63,856 bases of DNA, taken from contig DIZF01000089.1 in assembly GCA_002427815.1 (NCBI GenBank), forward strand, positions 25,052 through 88,907, in the 5' to 3' direction. The notes beneath the pieces are model-generated. The model was given only the letters and a program-made list of their open reading frames with translations, was not told where the DNA came from and ran no database searches. Numbering within the stretch: the first letter of the stretch is position 1; every line of letters begins with the position of its first letter. The position numbers and the translations under genes are program-made. Positions 51,224-59,299 of the stretch are shown here, in pieces. The DNA comes from Ramlibacter tataouinensis. GTDB taxonomy: Bacteria; Pseudomonadota; Gammaproteobacteria; Burkholderiales; Burkholderiaceae_C.

Positions 51224-52207
51224 ATGACTTTTCGCGTGACAAGCCTCTCCCGCCGCAGCCTGCTCGCCGCTGTCTCCACCCTGGCGCTGCCGTTGGCGGC
51301 GCAGCCGGCCTGGCCCGCCAGGCCGGTTCGCCTGCTGGTCGCCTATCCGCCCGGAGGTGTCAGCGACGCCATCGCCCGCCTGCTGGCGGAGAAGCTCGCG
51401 ACCCAGCTGGGCCAGCCGGTGATCGTCGAAAACCGGGCGGGCGCGAGCGGCACGATCGGCATGGATGCGGTCGCCAAGGCCGTGCCCGACGGCTACACCG
51501 TCGGCTTCTCGGCCATCAGCCCGCTGGTGCTCAGCCCGCACCTGGGCAAGCTGCCGTTCGATCCGGCGAAGGACATCGTCCCGGTCGCCAGCGTCATGTA
51601 TTCACCGGTGCTGCTGCTGGCCACCCCTGCCACCGCCGTCAGGGACTTCCGCGAGCTGCTGGGTGCAGCGCGCAGCCAGCCGGGTGCGCTGCGCTGGGCC
51701 ACGTCGGGCAGCGGTTCGCTGGGGCACATCATGCTGGAACAGCTGCAGGCCGCCGCCAAGGCGCAGTTCACGCACGTGCCCTACAAGGGTGGCGGCCAGC
51801 AGATCACCGACGCGCTCGGCGGCCAGTTCGAGTTGCTCTCCATCAACACCGGGCCCGCCGTGATGCAGCAGGTCAAGGCCGGCAAACTGCGGGCGCTGGC
51901 GGTGGGGGCGCCGACTCGCATCGAGACCTTGCCGAAGGTGCCAACGCTGGCGGAACTGGGTTACCCGGCGGCCAACCTGACCTCGGTGTTCGGCGTCTTC
52001 GCGCCGGCAGGCGTGCCGCAGCCGGTGCTGGAGCGCCTGAACGCCGAGATCAACAAGACGCTGCGCCTGGCCGATGTGCGCAGCCGCCTCGTCGCCAGCG
52101 ACAACGTTCCGACCGGAGGCAGCGCCGCCGAATTCGCACGCCACATCGCCGCCGAATCCGACAGCAATGCGCGTATCGTCAAGGCTGCAGGCATCAAAGG
52201 CGAGTGA
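51224..52207 (+). CDS. second Bug-family solute-binding protein
   Basis: This 327-residue protein begins with a signal rich in Arg (RVTSLSRRSLLAAVSTLALPLAAQPA) and shows the Bug motifs WPARPVRLLVAYPPGGVSDAIARLL, VENRAGASGTIG and FTHVPYKGGGQQITDALGGQ. The SRRSLLAA phrase resembles a Tat signal. It starts 45 bases after xerD with no clear promoter or strong ribosome-binding site. Like the first Bug gene it has no TctAB partner here, and the two proteins are not close copies. The ligand is unknown, probably a carboxylate. Confidence 0.9.
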   Translation: MTFRVTSLSRRSLLAAVSTLALPLAAQPAWPARPVRLLVAYPPGGVSDAIARLLAEKLATQLGQPVIVENRAGASGTIGMDAVAKAVPDGYTVGFSAISPLVLSPHLGKLPFDPAKDIVPVASVMYSPVLLLATPATAVRDFRELLGAARSQPGALRWATSGSGSLGHIMLEQLQAAAKAQFTHVPYKGGGQQITDALGGQFELLSINTGPAVMQQVKAGKLRALAVGAPTRIETLPKVPTLAELGYPAANLTSVFGVFAPAGVPQPVLERLNAEINKTLRLADVRSRLVASDNVPTGGSAAEFARHIAAESDSNARIVKAAGIKGE

Positions 52208-52245
52208 ATCCAGGCCGACCGAAGCGCGCGACCATCTCAGCCACC

Positions 52246-53037
52246 ATGTCTTCCATGAATTCGGTTCGCCAACACGCGCTGCAAATCGTTCTGCAGTGCG
52301 ACCCAAATCGGAAGGCGGCCGAAGCAGCCCTGCTCGACCTGCAAGGTCCGGTTGACGCGGACGCCCGCCTTGATGAACCCGCGGGCGTACCCGGGCGGCC
52401 AGCGCGCCCCGAGCTTGTTCCCCACGTCAAGCTCAAGCCAAGATCCATGAAGACCGTGGAGGGTCGCGCCGCGCTCATTCACGCGCTGGCCCATATCGAG
52501 CTGAACGCGATCGATCTGGCCCTCGATGTCGTTTGGAGGTTCCCGGACATGCCCGGCGAGTTCTACCGGCAGTGGCTGAACGTCGCGAAAGAAGAAGCTC
52601 ACCACTTTGTGCTGCTGCGCAATCATCTGGTGATGCTCGGCCATGACTACGGCGATTTTCCGGCGCATGGCGCCTTATGGGAGATGGCCGAAAAGACGAA
52701 GCACGATCTGCTGGCGCGCCTCGCCCTGGTTCCCAGGACTCTGGAAGCGCGCGGACTGGACGCATCGCCACCGATCAAGGCGAAGCTGGTTGGGGCCGGT
52801 GATCGGCGCGCGGGAGAAATTCTGGACATCATCCTGCGCGACGAAATCGGCCATGTCGCGGTGGGCAACTTCTGGTACCGCTACCTCTGCGAGCAACGCG
52901 GGCTGGATCCGGTCGCTGCCTATGCCGACCTGGCCGGCCGCTACGGGGCTCCTCGACTGCGCGGTCCGTTCAATCTCGAAGCAAGGCGTGCGGCTGGCTT
53001 TGAAGAGGCCGAGCTGAGAGCGCTGCAAGGAATCTAG
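52246..53037 (+). CDS. DUF455 family ferritin-like protein
   Basis: This 263-residue protein has the DUF455 core, predicted to be a ferritin-like four-helix bundle. Metal-ligand candidates lie in HALAHIELNAIDLALD (near 85), VAKEEAHHFVLLRNHL (near 115) and RDEIGHVAVGNFWY (near 200). The family is predicted to be di-iron and related to tRNA or other hydroxylases, but the function is not settled. ATGs at 52246 and 52255 are both possible starts. Its GC content is a little lower than the neighbours'. Confidence 0.82.
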   Translation: MSSMNSVRQHALQIVLQCDPNRKAAEAALLDLQGPVDADARLDEPAGVPGRPARPELVPHVKLKPRSMKTVEGRAALIHALAHIELNAIDLALDVVWRFPDMPGEFYRQWLNVAKEEAHHFVLLRNHLVMLGHDYGDFPAHGALWEMAEKTKHDLLARLALVPRTLEARGLDASPPIKAKLVGAGDRRAGEILDIILRDEIGHVAVGNFWYRYLCEQRGLDPVAAYADLAGRYGAPRLRGPFNLEARRAAGFEEAELRALQGI

Positions 53038-53099
53038 GAGTCCTGCTGCAGCGCCGGTGGGCGTGCTGTCGGCATTGAGCGTTGGCGACGCTCCATCCC

Positions 53100-53105
53100 T
53101 ACAAT
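53100..53105 (+). promoter_or_regulatory. gamma-carbonic anhydrase -10 box
   Basis: TACAAT lies 24 bases before the ATG at 53130, with TTGAGC at 53075-53080 as a weak -35 (19-base spacer). This promoter would give a short leader, unlike the leaderless group. Confidence 0.45.
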
Positions 53106-53129
53106 TCTAGGTTTTACCGACTGGACACC

Positions 53130-53657
53130 ATGGCAATCTACGAACTCGACGGCAAGGCCCCGCAACTGGGCGAAGGCGCCTGGGTGGCCGAAACCGCACA
53201 GGTCATCGGGCCCGTGGAGCTGGGACCCGGCGCCAGCGTGTGGTTCGGCGTGGTGATCCGCGGCGACAACGATCTCATCCGGATCGGCCGCAACAGCAAC
53301 ATCCAGGACCTCGCTTGCCTGCACTCGGACGACGGTGTGCCGTTGACCATAGGCGACAACGTCACCGTCGGTCACCAGGCGATGCTGCACGGCTGCACCG
53401 TGGGCGACGGTTCGCTGATCGGCATCCAGGCGGTGGTGCTCAACCGCGCGAAGATAGGGCGCAACTGCATCGTGGGCGCCGGCAGCGTGGTGACGGAGGG
53501 CAAGGAGTTTCCCGACAACTCGCTGATCGTCGGCAGCCCGGCCAAGGTGGTGCGCACGCTGGACCCGGACCGCGCCGCCAGCGCGGGCCAGAGTGCGGCG
53601 GACGGATACGTCGCCAACGCGAAACGGTTCGCCAAGGGCCTGAAGAAGATCGCGTGA
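53130..53657 (+). CDS. gamma-carbonic anhydrase-like hexapeptide-repeat protein
   Basis: This 175-residue protein is a left-handed beta-helix trimer of the YrdA/CaiE type. Hexapeptide repeats run from about 20 to 150. The zinc His residues are in LACLHSDDG and VTVGHQAMLHGCTVGDGSLIG. Members are called carbonic anhydrases but often lack shown activity. The ATG at 53130 is preferred over an in-frame TTG at 53082, which lies upstream of the promoter. hslO follows after ten bases, so the two probably form one transcript. Confidence 0.9.
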   Translation: MAIYELDGKAPQLGEGAWVAETAQVIGPVELGPGASVWFGVVIRGDNDLIRIGRNSNIQDLACLHSDDGVPLTIGDNVTVGHQAMLHGCTVGDGSLIGIQAVVLNRAKIGRNCIVGAGSVVTEGKEFPDNSLIVGSPAKVVRTLDPDRAASAGQSAADGYVANAKRFAKGLKKIA

Positions 53658-53667
53658 GGAACCGGCC

Positions 53668-54645
53668 TTGAGTGAATTGCACAAGTTCCTGTTCGACGGG
53701 CTGCCGGTGCGTGGCAGCATCGTGCGACTGACCGATGCCTGGACCGACATCCTGGCGCGGCGCCAGGCCAACCCGGCCACCGGCGCCTGGCCGCCCCCGG
53801 TGGCGGAACTGCTGGGCGAGATGGCCGCCGCCGGCACGCTGATACAGTCCAACATCAAGTTCAACGGCGCCCTGGTGCTGCAGATCTTCGGCGACGGCCC
53901 GGTCAAGGTGGCGGTGGCCGAGGTGCAGCACGACCTGGGACTGCGCGTGACAGCCAAGGTTGTGGGCCACGTGGCCGTCAACGCGCGGCTGCCCGACATG
54001 GTCAACCTGGGCAACAAGGGCCGTTGCGCGATCACGCTGGATCCCAAGGACCGGTTTCCCGGCCAGCAGCCCTACCAGGGCGTCGTGCCGCTGCACGGCG
54101 ATCGCCGCGAGAAGCTCGACAAGCTCAGCGATGTGCTGGAGCATTACATGCTGCAGTCCGAGCAGCTGGACACCAAGCTGGTGCTCGCGGCCGACAGCAA
54201 GGTGGCGGCCGGCCTGCTGATCCAGCGGCTGCCGGTGGAAGGCGAGGGCAATCTGTCCGGCTCGCTGGTCTCCAGGGCCAATGAAGACGAGATCGGCGTG
54301 AACGAGGATTACAACCGCATCGCCATGCTGGCCGCCAGCCTCACGCGTGAGGAACTGCTGGAGCTGGACGTGGACACCATCCTGCGCCGGCTGTTCTGGG
54401 AAGAAAAGGTGCTGCGATTCGAGCCGCAGACACCGCATTTCGCGTGCACCTGCAGCCGCGAGCGGGTGGCCAACATGATCCGCGGCCTGGGGCGGGAGGA
54501 GGCGGAAAGCATCCTGGCCGACCAAGGCGAAATCGACGTGGGCTGCGACTTCTGCGGCCAGCAATACCGCTTCGATGCAGTGGACGCGGCGCGCATCTTC
54601 ACCGCGCCGGGCGCTCAGCCGCCGGTCAGTCCCACGGTGCAATAG
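53668..54645 (+). CDS. hslO: redox-regulated chaperone Hsp33
   Basis: Hsp33 protects unfolding proteins during oxidative stress. The 325-residue protein has the N-terminal domain (LHKFLFDGLPVRGSIVRL...) and the C-terminal zinc switch with Cys260, Cys262, Cys293 and Cys296 (CTC and CDFC). The start is a TTG, supported by GAGGAA at about 53656-53661. The final residues (PGAQPPVSPTVQ) are proline-rich and overlap a remnant ATPase gene on the other strand. It shares a transcript with the carbonic anhydrase gene. Confidence 0.95.
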   Translation: MSELHKFLFDGLPVRGSIVRLTDAWTDILARRQANPATGAWPPPVAELLGEMAAAGTLIQSNIKFNGALVLQIFGDGPVKVAVAEVQHDLGLRVTAKVVGHVAVNARLPDMVNLGNKGRCAITLDPKDRFPGQQPYQGVVPLHGDRREKLDKLSDVLEHYMLQSEQLDTKLVLAADSKVAAGLLIQRLPVEGEGNLSGSLVSRANEDEIGVNEDYNRIAMLAASLTREELLELDVDTILRRLFWEEKVLRFEPQTPHFACTCSRERVANMIRGLGREEAESILADQGEIDVGCDFCGQQYRFDAVDAARIFTAPGAQPPVSPTVQ

Positions 54646-54715
54646 CCCGGCTGCCCGGCGCGCCGGCCAGCCGGGTCTTGCCGGCGCTCTCGGCGCCGGG
54701 CAGGGCGATCTTCAC
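54626..54715 (-). pseudogene. truncated P-loop ATPase gene start
   Basis: A GTG at 54715, with AAGGAAG nine bases upstream, opens the 29-residue VKIALPGAESAGKTRLAG... and stops inside the hslO 3' end. GAESxGKT is the Walker A of NadR-like ATPases, whose proteins run beyond 150 residues. The true start signals without a body suggest a deletion that joined the 5' end to the hslO tail. It directly follows ftsB in the pyrG operon. Confidence 0.5.
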
Positions 54716-54738
54716 AGCCGCCGCTTCCTTGCGCGGTT

Positions 54739-55014
54739 TCACTTTGATATCTGCACGAAGATCTCGTTGGGCTTGACCATGCCCAGCTCCATGCGCGCCT
54801 TTTCCTCCACCATCTCCAGGCCTTCCTTGAGATCGCGCACCTCCGAGGCCAGCCGCTCGTTGGCCTGCTGGGCCTGGACATTCGCAGCCTTCTGGGCTTC
54901 GAGCTGTTGCCGCAGCGCCGACACGTTGGCGATGCTTCCCCGGCCGAACCACAGCTGGGCATGAACCAGCAGCAGCAGCGCGACCAGGAGCGCCGGAACG
55001 AATCGGTTGCCCAC
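54739..55014 (-). CDS. ftsB: cell-division protein FtsB
   Basis: FtsB is a small bitopic protein of the divisome that pairs with FtsL and FtsQ. The 91-residue protein has one N-terminal membrane helix (about 6-22, LLVALLLLVHAQLWFG), a coiled coil (about 30-75, rich in Gln, Ala and Glu), and the conserved RMELGMVKPNEIF end. The linkage to eno, ten bases upstream, is the standard order in betaproteobacteria. Confidence 0.93.
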   Translation of the reverse strand: MGNRFVPALLVALLLLVHAQLWFGRGSIANVSALRQQLEAQKAANVQAQQANERLASEVRDLKEGLEMVEEKARMELGMVKPNEIFVQISK

Positions 55015-55023
55015 GCGTTCGGA

Positions 55024-56307
55024 TTACCGCAGGTTGTAGAAGGCGGAGCGGCCCGGGTACGAGGCGATGTCGCCGAGGTCTTCCTCGATGCGCAGCAGCT
55101 GGTTGTACTTGGCCATGCGGTCCGAGCGCGACAGCGAGCCGGTCTTGATCTGGCCGGCGTTGGTGCCCACCGCGATATCGGCGATGGTCGAGTCTTCGGT
55201 CTCGCCCGAGCGGTGGCTGATCACCGCGGTATAGGCCGCCCGCTTGGCCATTTCGATCGCTGCGAAGGTCTCGGTAAGGGTGCCGATCTGGTTGATCTTG
55301 ATGAGGATCGAATTGGCGATGCGCTTGTCGATGGCTTCCTTGAAGATCTTCGTGTTGGTGACGAAGATGTCGTCACCAACCAGCTGCACCCGGCTGCCCA
55401 GCCGGTTGGTGAGGGTCTTCCAGCCGTCCCAGTCGCTCTCGCCCATGCCGTCCTCGATGCTGATGATGGGGTACTTGTCGACCCAGCTGGCCAGGACGTC
55501 GGTCCATTCGCCGGCATCGAGCACCAGTCCCTCGGCCTCGACGTGGTAACGCCCGTCCTTGAAGAACTCGCTGGCGGCACAGTCCAGGCCCAGCGCGATC
55601 TGCTCGCCCGGCCGGTAGCCCGCCGCCTCGATGGCCTGCAGGATCATCTGGATCGCGGCTTCGTGATTGGCCACGTTGGGCGCGAAGCCGCCCTCGTCGC
55701 CCACGGCAACGCTCATTCCCTTGTCGTGGATGATCTTGCGCAGCGCGTGGAACACTTCCGCGCCATAGCGCACGGCTTCGCGGAAGCTGGGCGCGCCCAC
55801 CGGGATGATCATCAGCTCCTGCAGGTCCAGGTTGTTGTTGGCGTGCGCGCCGCCGTTGACCACGTTCATCATGGGCACCGGCAATTGCATGCCGCCCATG
55901 CCGCCGAAATAGCGGTACAGCGGCAGCCCGGATTCCTCGGCCGCGGCGCGCGCCACGGCCATCGACACGGCCAGCGTGGCGTTGGCGCCCAGGCGCGCCT
56001 TGTTGTCGGTGCCGTCCAGGTCGATCAGGGTCTTGTCCAGGAAGGCCTGCTCCGAGGCGTCCAGGCCGAGCACCGATTCGGAGATCTCGGTGTTGATGTG
56101 CTCCACGGCCTTGAGCACGCCCTTGCCGCCGTAGCGCGACTTGTCGCCGTCGCGCAGCTCGATCGCTTCGCGCGAGCCGGTGGAGGCGCCCGAGGGCACG
56201 GCGGCGCGGCCCATGGTGCCGGATTCCAGCAGCACGTCGCATTCCACGGTGGGGTTGCCGCGCGAGTCGAGAATCTCGCGTCCGACGATGTCAACGATGG
56301 CACTCAT
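55024..56307 (-). CDS. eno: enolase
   Basis: Enolase makes phosphoenolpyruvate from 2-phosphoglycerate and also belongs to the RNA degradosome in many bacteria. The 427-residue protein has GREILDSRGNPTVE, the flexible loop SGASTG, the metal and catalytic region GDEGGFAPN, the metal ligands SIEDGM and GDDIFVTN, and the late SHRSGETEDS. The gene stands between a DUF1330 gene and ftsB in the pyrG operon. Confidence 0.98.
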   Translation of the reverse strand: MSAIVDIVGREILDSRGNPTVECDVLLESGTMGRAAVPSGASTGSREAIELRDGDKSRYGGKGVLKAVEHINTEISESVLGLDASEQAFLDKTLIDLDGTDNKARLGANATLAVSMAVARAAAEESGLPLYRYFGGMGGMQLPVPMMNVVNGGAHANNNLDLQELMIIPVGAPSFREAVRYGAEVFHALRKIIHDKGMSVAVGDEGGFAPNVANHEAAIQMILQAIEAAGYRPGEQIALGLDCAASEFFKDGRYHVEAEGLVLDAGEWTDVLASWVDKYPIISIEDGMGESDWDGWKTLTNRLGSRVQLVGDDIFVTNTKIFKEAIDKRIANSILIKINQIGTLTETFAAIEMAKRAAYTAVISHRSGETEDSTIADIAVGTNAGQIKTGSLSRSDRMAKYNQLLRIEEDLGDIASYPGRSAFYNLR

Positions 56308-56328
56308 TGTCTTCCTTTGATATTGGCA

Positions 56329-56631
56329 TCAGACCGGGGCGTCCACGCCCTCGACCAGGACCATGTTGAAATATTCCGTGGCCCCGGCACGCTTGATGCG
56401 CACCCGGCGGTACTCGCCGTCGTAAAACGCCTTGGCCTGCTCGTAGCTGGGGAAGCGCAGCATCGCCATCCGGTGCGGGTGCCGGTCGCCCTCGAGGGTC
56501 TCGTGGCGTCCACCGCGCACCAGGTATTCGCCGCCCGCGGCCTTCACCGCGATCGGCGCCTCGGCCATGTACGCCTTGTAGCGCTCGGGGTCCGTGATGT
56601 TCATCTCCACGATCAGGTACGCAACGGCCAT
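56329..56631 (-). CDS. DUF1330 family protein
   Basis: This 100-residue cytosolic protein has a ferredoxin-like dimeric alpha-beta barrel fold. Motifs are VEMNITDPERYKAYM, GGEYLVRGGRHETLEGD and RFPSYEQAKAFYDGEY, which identify the DUF1330 family of unknown function. The ATG at 56631 is preferred; GGGAG lies about five bases before it. It stands between kdsA and eno, with gaps of 15 and 21 bases, so it is part of the pyrG operon. Confidence 0.88.
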   Translation of the reverse strand: MAVAYLIVEMNITDPERYKAYMAEAPIAVKAAGGEYLVRGGRHETLEGDRHPHRMAMLRFPSYEQAKAFYDGEYRRVRIKRAGATEYFNMVLVEGVDAPV

Positions 56632-56646
56632 CAACACTCCCAGGGT

Positions 56647-57504
56647 TCAGCAGGAAAAATCGTTCTCGAGCAGCGGCTGCTGCTTGACGACGCGGTCCAG
56701 CGCCACCAGCTGTTCCAGCAGCGCCTTCATGTGTTTGAGCGGGACGGCGTTCGGGCCGTCGCTCAATGCATGCGCGGGATCGGGGTGGGTCTCCATGAAG
56801 AGGCCCGCGATTCCAACGGCGATCGCCGCGCGCGCCAGCACCGGGACGAACTCGCGCTGGCCGCCCGAGCTGGTGCCCTGGCCCCCCGGCAGCTGCACCG
56901 AGTGCGTGGCGTCGAACACCACCGGCGCGCCGGTCTCGCGCATGATCGCCAGCGAGCGCATGTCCGACACCAGGTTGTTGTAGCCGAAACTGGCGCCGCG
57001 TTCGCAGGCCATGAACCGGTCTTCGTCGAGGCCTCTTTCGCGGGCTGCCGCTCGCGCCTTGTCGATCACGTTCTTCATGTCATGGGGCGCCAGGAACTGT
57101 CCCTTCTTGATGTTCACCGGCTTGCCCGACTGCGCCACCGCGCGGATGAAATCAGTCTGGCGGCACAGGAACGCCGGCGTCTGCAGCACGTCCACCACCC
57201 TGGCCACCTCGGCGACCTCGGCTTCGCTGTGGACGTCGGTGAGGATCGCCAGGCCCAGCTCCTTCTTCACTTTCGCCAGGATCTCCAGCCCGCGCGCCAT
57301 GCCGGGCCCGCGAAAGCTGGTGCCCGAAGACCGGTTGGCCTTGTCGTAGCTGCTCTTGAAGATGAAGGGAATGCCCAGGCCGGCCGTGATTTCCTTGAGC
57401 GCCCCGGCGGTGTCCATCTGCAGCTGCTCGGACTCGACGACACAAGGCCCGGCAATGAGGAAGAAGGGCCGTTCCAGGCCCACCTCGAAACCGCACAACT
57501 TCAT
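56647..57504 (-). CDS. kdsA: 3-deoxy-8-phosphooctulonate synthase
   Basis: KdsA condenses arabinose 5-phosphate with phosphoenolpyruvate in the pathway to lipopolysaccharide core Kdo. The 285-residue barrel has IAGPCVVESEQ near residue 18, FKSSYDKANRSSGTSFRGPG, PAFLCRQTDFI, IKKGQFLAP and the late HSVQLPGGQGTSSGGQREF. It overlaps the pyrG stop by an ATGA junction. This order is common in proteobacteria. Confidence 0.97.
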   Translation of the reverse strand: MKLCGFEVGLERPFFLIAGPCVVESEQLQMDTAGALKEITAGLGIPFIFKSSYDKANRSSGTSFRGPGMARGLEILAKVKKELGLAILTDVHSEAEVAEVARVVDVLQTPAFLCRQTDFIRAVAQSGKPVNIKKGQFLAPHDMKNVIDKARAAARERGLDEDRFMACERGASFGYNNLVSDMRSLAIMRETGAPVVFDATHSVQLPGGQGTSSGGQREFVPVLARAAIAVGIAGLFMETHPDPAHALSDGPNAVPLKHMKALLEQLVALDRVVKQQPLLENDFSC

Positions 57505-59189
57505 GCGACTGCCTTCAGCGACTTGGCGGTGCCGGCCTGGCGTCCCGCCGTCGCCTGATGGTCCACTGCTGCCTTGATGAAGGAGTTGAACAGCGGATGC
57601 CCGTCCCAGGGCGTCGACTTGAACTCGGGGTGGAACTGCACGCCCACGAACCAGGGGTGGACGTCCTGCGGCAACTCGATGATCTCGGTCAGGTGCTCGC
57701 GTTGCGTGAGCGCCGAAACCACCAGGCCGGCGCGGCGCAATGCATCCAGGTAGTTGACGTTGGCTTCGTAGCGATGGCGGTGCCGCTCGGTCACAACGTC
57801 GCCGTAGATGCGGTGGGCCAGGGTGCCCTTCACCACGTCTGAGCTTTGTGCGCCCAGGCGCATGGTGCCGCCCAGGTTGGAGTGCTCGTCGCGTTTCTTG
57901 ACGGTGCCGTCCGCCTCGGCCCATTCGGTGATCAGGGCGATCACCGGGTGCGGCGTGGCGGGATCGAACTCGGTGCTGTTGGCGTCGTTCAGGCCCGCCA
58001 CGTCGCGCGCGTACTCGATGGTGGCGACCTGCATGCCCAGGCAGATGCCAAGGTACGGGATCTTGTGCTCGCGCGCGAAGCGGGCCGCGCAAATCTTGCC
58101 CTCGATGCCGCGCTTGCCGAAACCGCCGGGCACCAGCACCGCGTCGTACTTGGCCAGTTGCTGCACGCTGTCCGGCGTGATGGTTTCCGAGTCGACGTAA
58201 TCGATCTTCACCCGCACGTGGTTGTGCATGCCGGCGTGGCGCAGGGCCTCGTTGAGCGACTTGTAGCTGTCCGACAGGTCGACGTACTTGCCGACCATGG
58301 CCAGGCTGACTTCGCCTTGCGGGTGCTCGGTCTCGTACACCAGTTCGTCCCAGCGCTTGAGGTTGGCCGGCGGCGTGTTCAGGCGCAGCTTGTCGCAGAT
58401 CAGCCCGTCCAGGCCCTGCTCGTGCAGCATGCGCGGCACCTTGTAGATGGTGTTCACATCCCACATGGAGATCACGCCCCACTCGGGCACGTTGGTGAAC
58501 AGCGAAATCTTCTCGCGCTCCTCCTCGGGAATCTTGCGGTCGGCCCGGCACAGCAGGGCGTCGGCCGAGATGCCGATCTCGCGCAGTTTCTGCACCGTGT
58601 GCTGGGTCGGCTTGGTCTTGAGCTCGCCGGCAGCGGCGATCCAGGGCACGTAGGTCAGGTGCACGAAAGCCGTGTTGTTGGCGCCCATGCGCAGGCTCAT
58701 CTGGCGCGCCGCTTCGAGGAAGGGCAGCGACTCGATGTCGCCCACGGTGCCGCCGATCTCCACGATGGCGACATCGGCCGCGCCGGGTTCGCCGTAATGC
58801 GCGCCGCGCTTGATGTAGTCCTGGATTTCATTGGTGATGTGCGGGATCACCTGCACCGTTTTGCCAAGGTAATCGCCGCGCCGTTCCTTTTCCAGCACCG
58901 ACTGGTAGATCCGGCCGGTGGTGAAGTTGTTGACCTTGCCCATGCGGGTGGTCACGAAGCGTTCGTAGTGCCCCAGGTCCAGGTCGGTCTCGGCGCCGTC
59001 GTCGGTGACGAACACTTCGCCATGCTGGAAGGGGGACATGGTGCCCGGATCGACGTTGATGTACGGATCCAGCTTGATGAGTGTGACTTTGAGGCCCCGC
59101 GATTCCAGAATCGCAGCTAAGGAGGCTGAGGCGATTCCCTTGCCCAGGGAGGACACCACACCGCCGGTGACGAAGACGAATTTGGTCAT
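57501..59189 (-). CDS. pyrG: CTP synthase
   Basis: PyrG makes CTP from UTP with glutamine. The 562-residue protein has a synthetase domain with the P-loop GGVVSSLGKGIASAS near residue 9, the CTP/UTP-binding KIDYVDSE region in the linker, and a class I glutaminase domain with Cys in PYLGICLGMQ and the late FVGVQFHPEFKS with His and Glu. It has about 15 extra C-terminal residues. A TATAAT at 59231-59236 is its promoter, with a leader of about 35 nt. It heads the operon pyrG-kdsA-DUF1330-eno-ftsB. Confidence 0.98.
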   Translation of the reverse strand: MTKFVFVTGGVVSSLGKGIASASLAAILESRGLKVTLIKLDPYINVDPGTMSPFQHGEVFVTDDGAETDLDLGHYERFVTTRMGKVNNFTTGRIYQSVLEKERRGDYLGKTVQVIPHITNEIQDYIKRGAHYGEPGAADVAIVEIGGTVGDIESLPFLEAARQMSLRMGANNTAFVHLTYVPWIAAAGELKTKPTQHTVQKLREIGISADALLCRADRKIPEEEREKISLFTNVPEWGVISMWDVNTIYKVPRMLHEQGLDGLICDKLRLNTPPANLKRWDELVYETEHPQGEVSLAMVGKYVDLSDSYKSLNEALRHAGMHNHVRVKIDYVDSETITPDSVQQLAKYDAVLVPGGFGKRGIEGKICAARFAREHKIPYLGICLGMQVATIEYARDVAGLNDANSTEFDPATPHPVIALITEWAEADGTVKKRDEHSNLGGTMRLGAQSSDVVKGTLAHRIYGDVVTERHRHRYEANVNYLDALRRAGLVVSALTQREHLTEIIELPQDVHPWFVGVQFHPEFKSTPWDGHPLFNSFIKAAVDHQATAGRQAGTAKSLKAVA

Positions 59190-59230
59190 GTCAGGTCGGG
59201 AGCCGCGGCGCCCGGGAGGTGGAAATTAGG

Positions 59231-59236
59231 ATTATA
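59231..59236 (-). promoter_or_regulatory. pyrG operon -10 box
   Basis: The minus strand reads a perfect TATAAT, 41 bases before the pyrG ATG. The -35 is unclear. The leader between has no good Shine-Dalgarno sequence. Confidence 0.55.
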
Positions 59237-59287
59237 GGGGTGGGCTGGTTTCGTGCCGTTTGCGTCGGGCAGTCGACACGGCAGTGC

Positions 59288-59293
59288 TACATT
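59288..59293 (+). promoter_or_regulatory. coaBC -10 box, leaderless-type
   Basis: TACATT ends exactly six bases before the ATG at 59300, and no ribosome-binding site is present. Confidence 0.5.
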
Positions 59294-59299
59294 GCGCGC

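Noticed and set aside
54907..57558. An 883-codon plus-strand frame opposite ftsB, eno, DUF1330 and kdsA
   Set aside because: It crosses four genuine genes with intact motifs and has an unlikely composition, so it is an antisense artefact.
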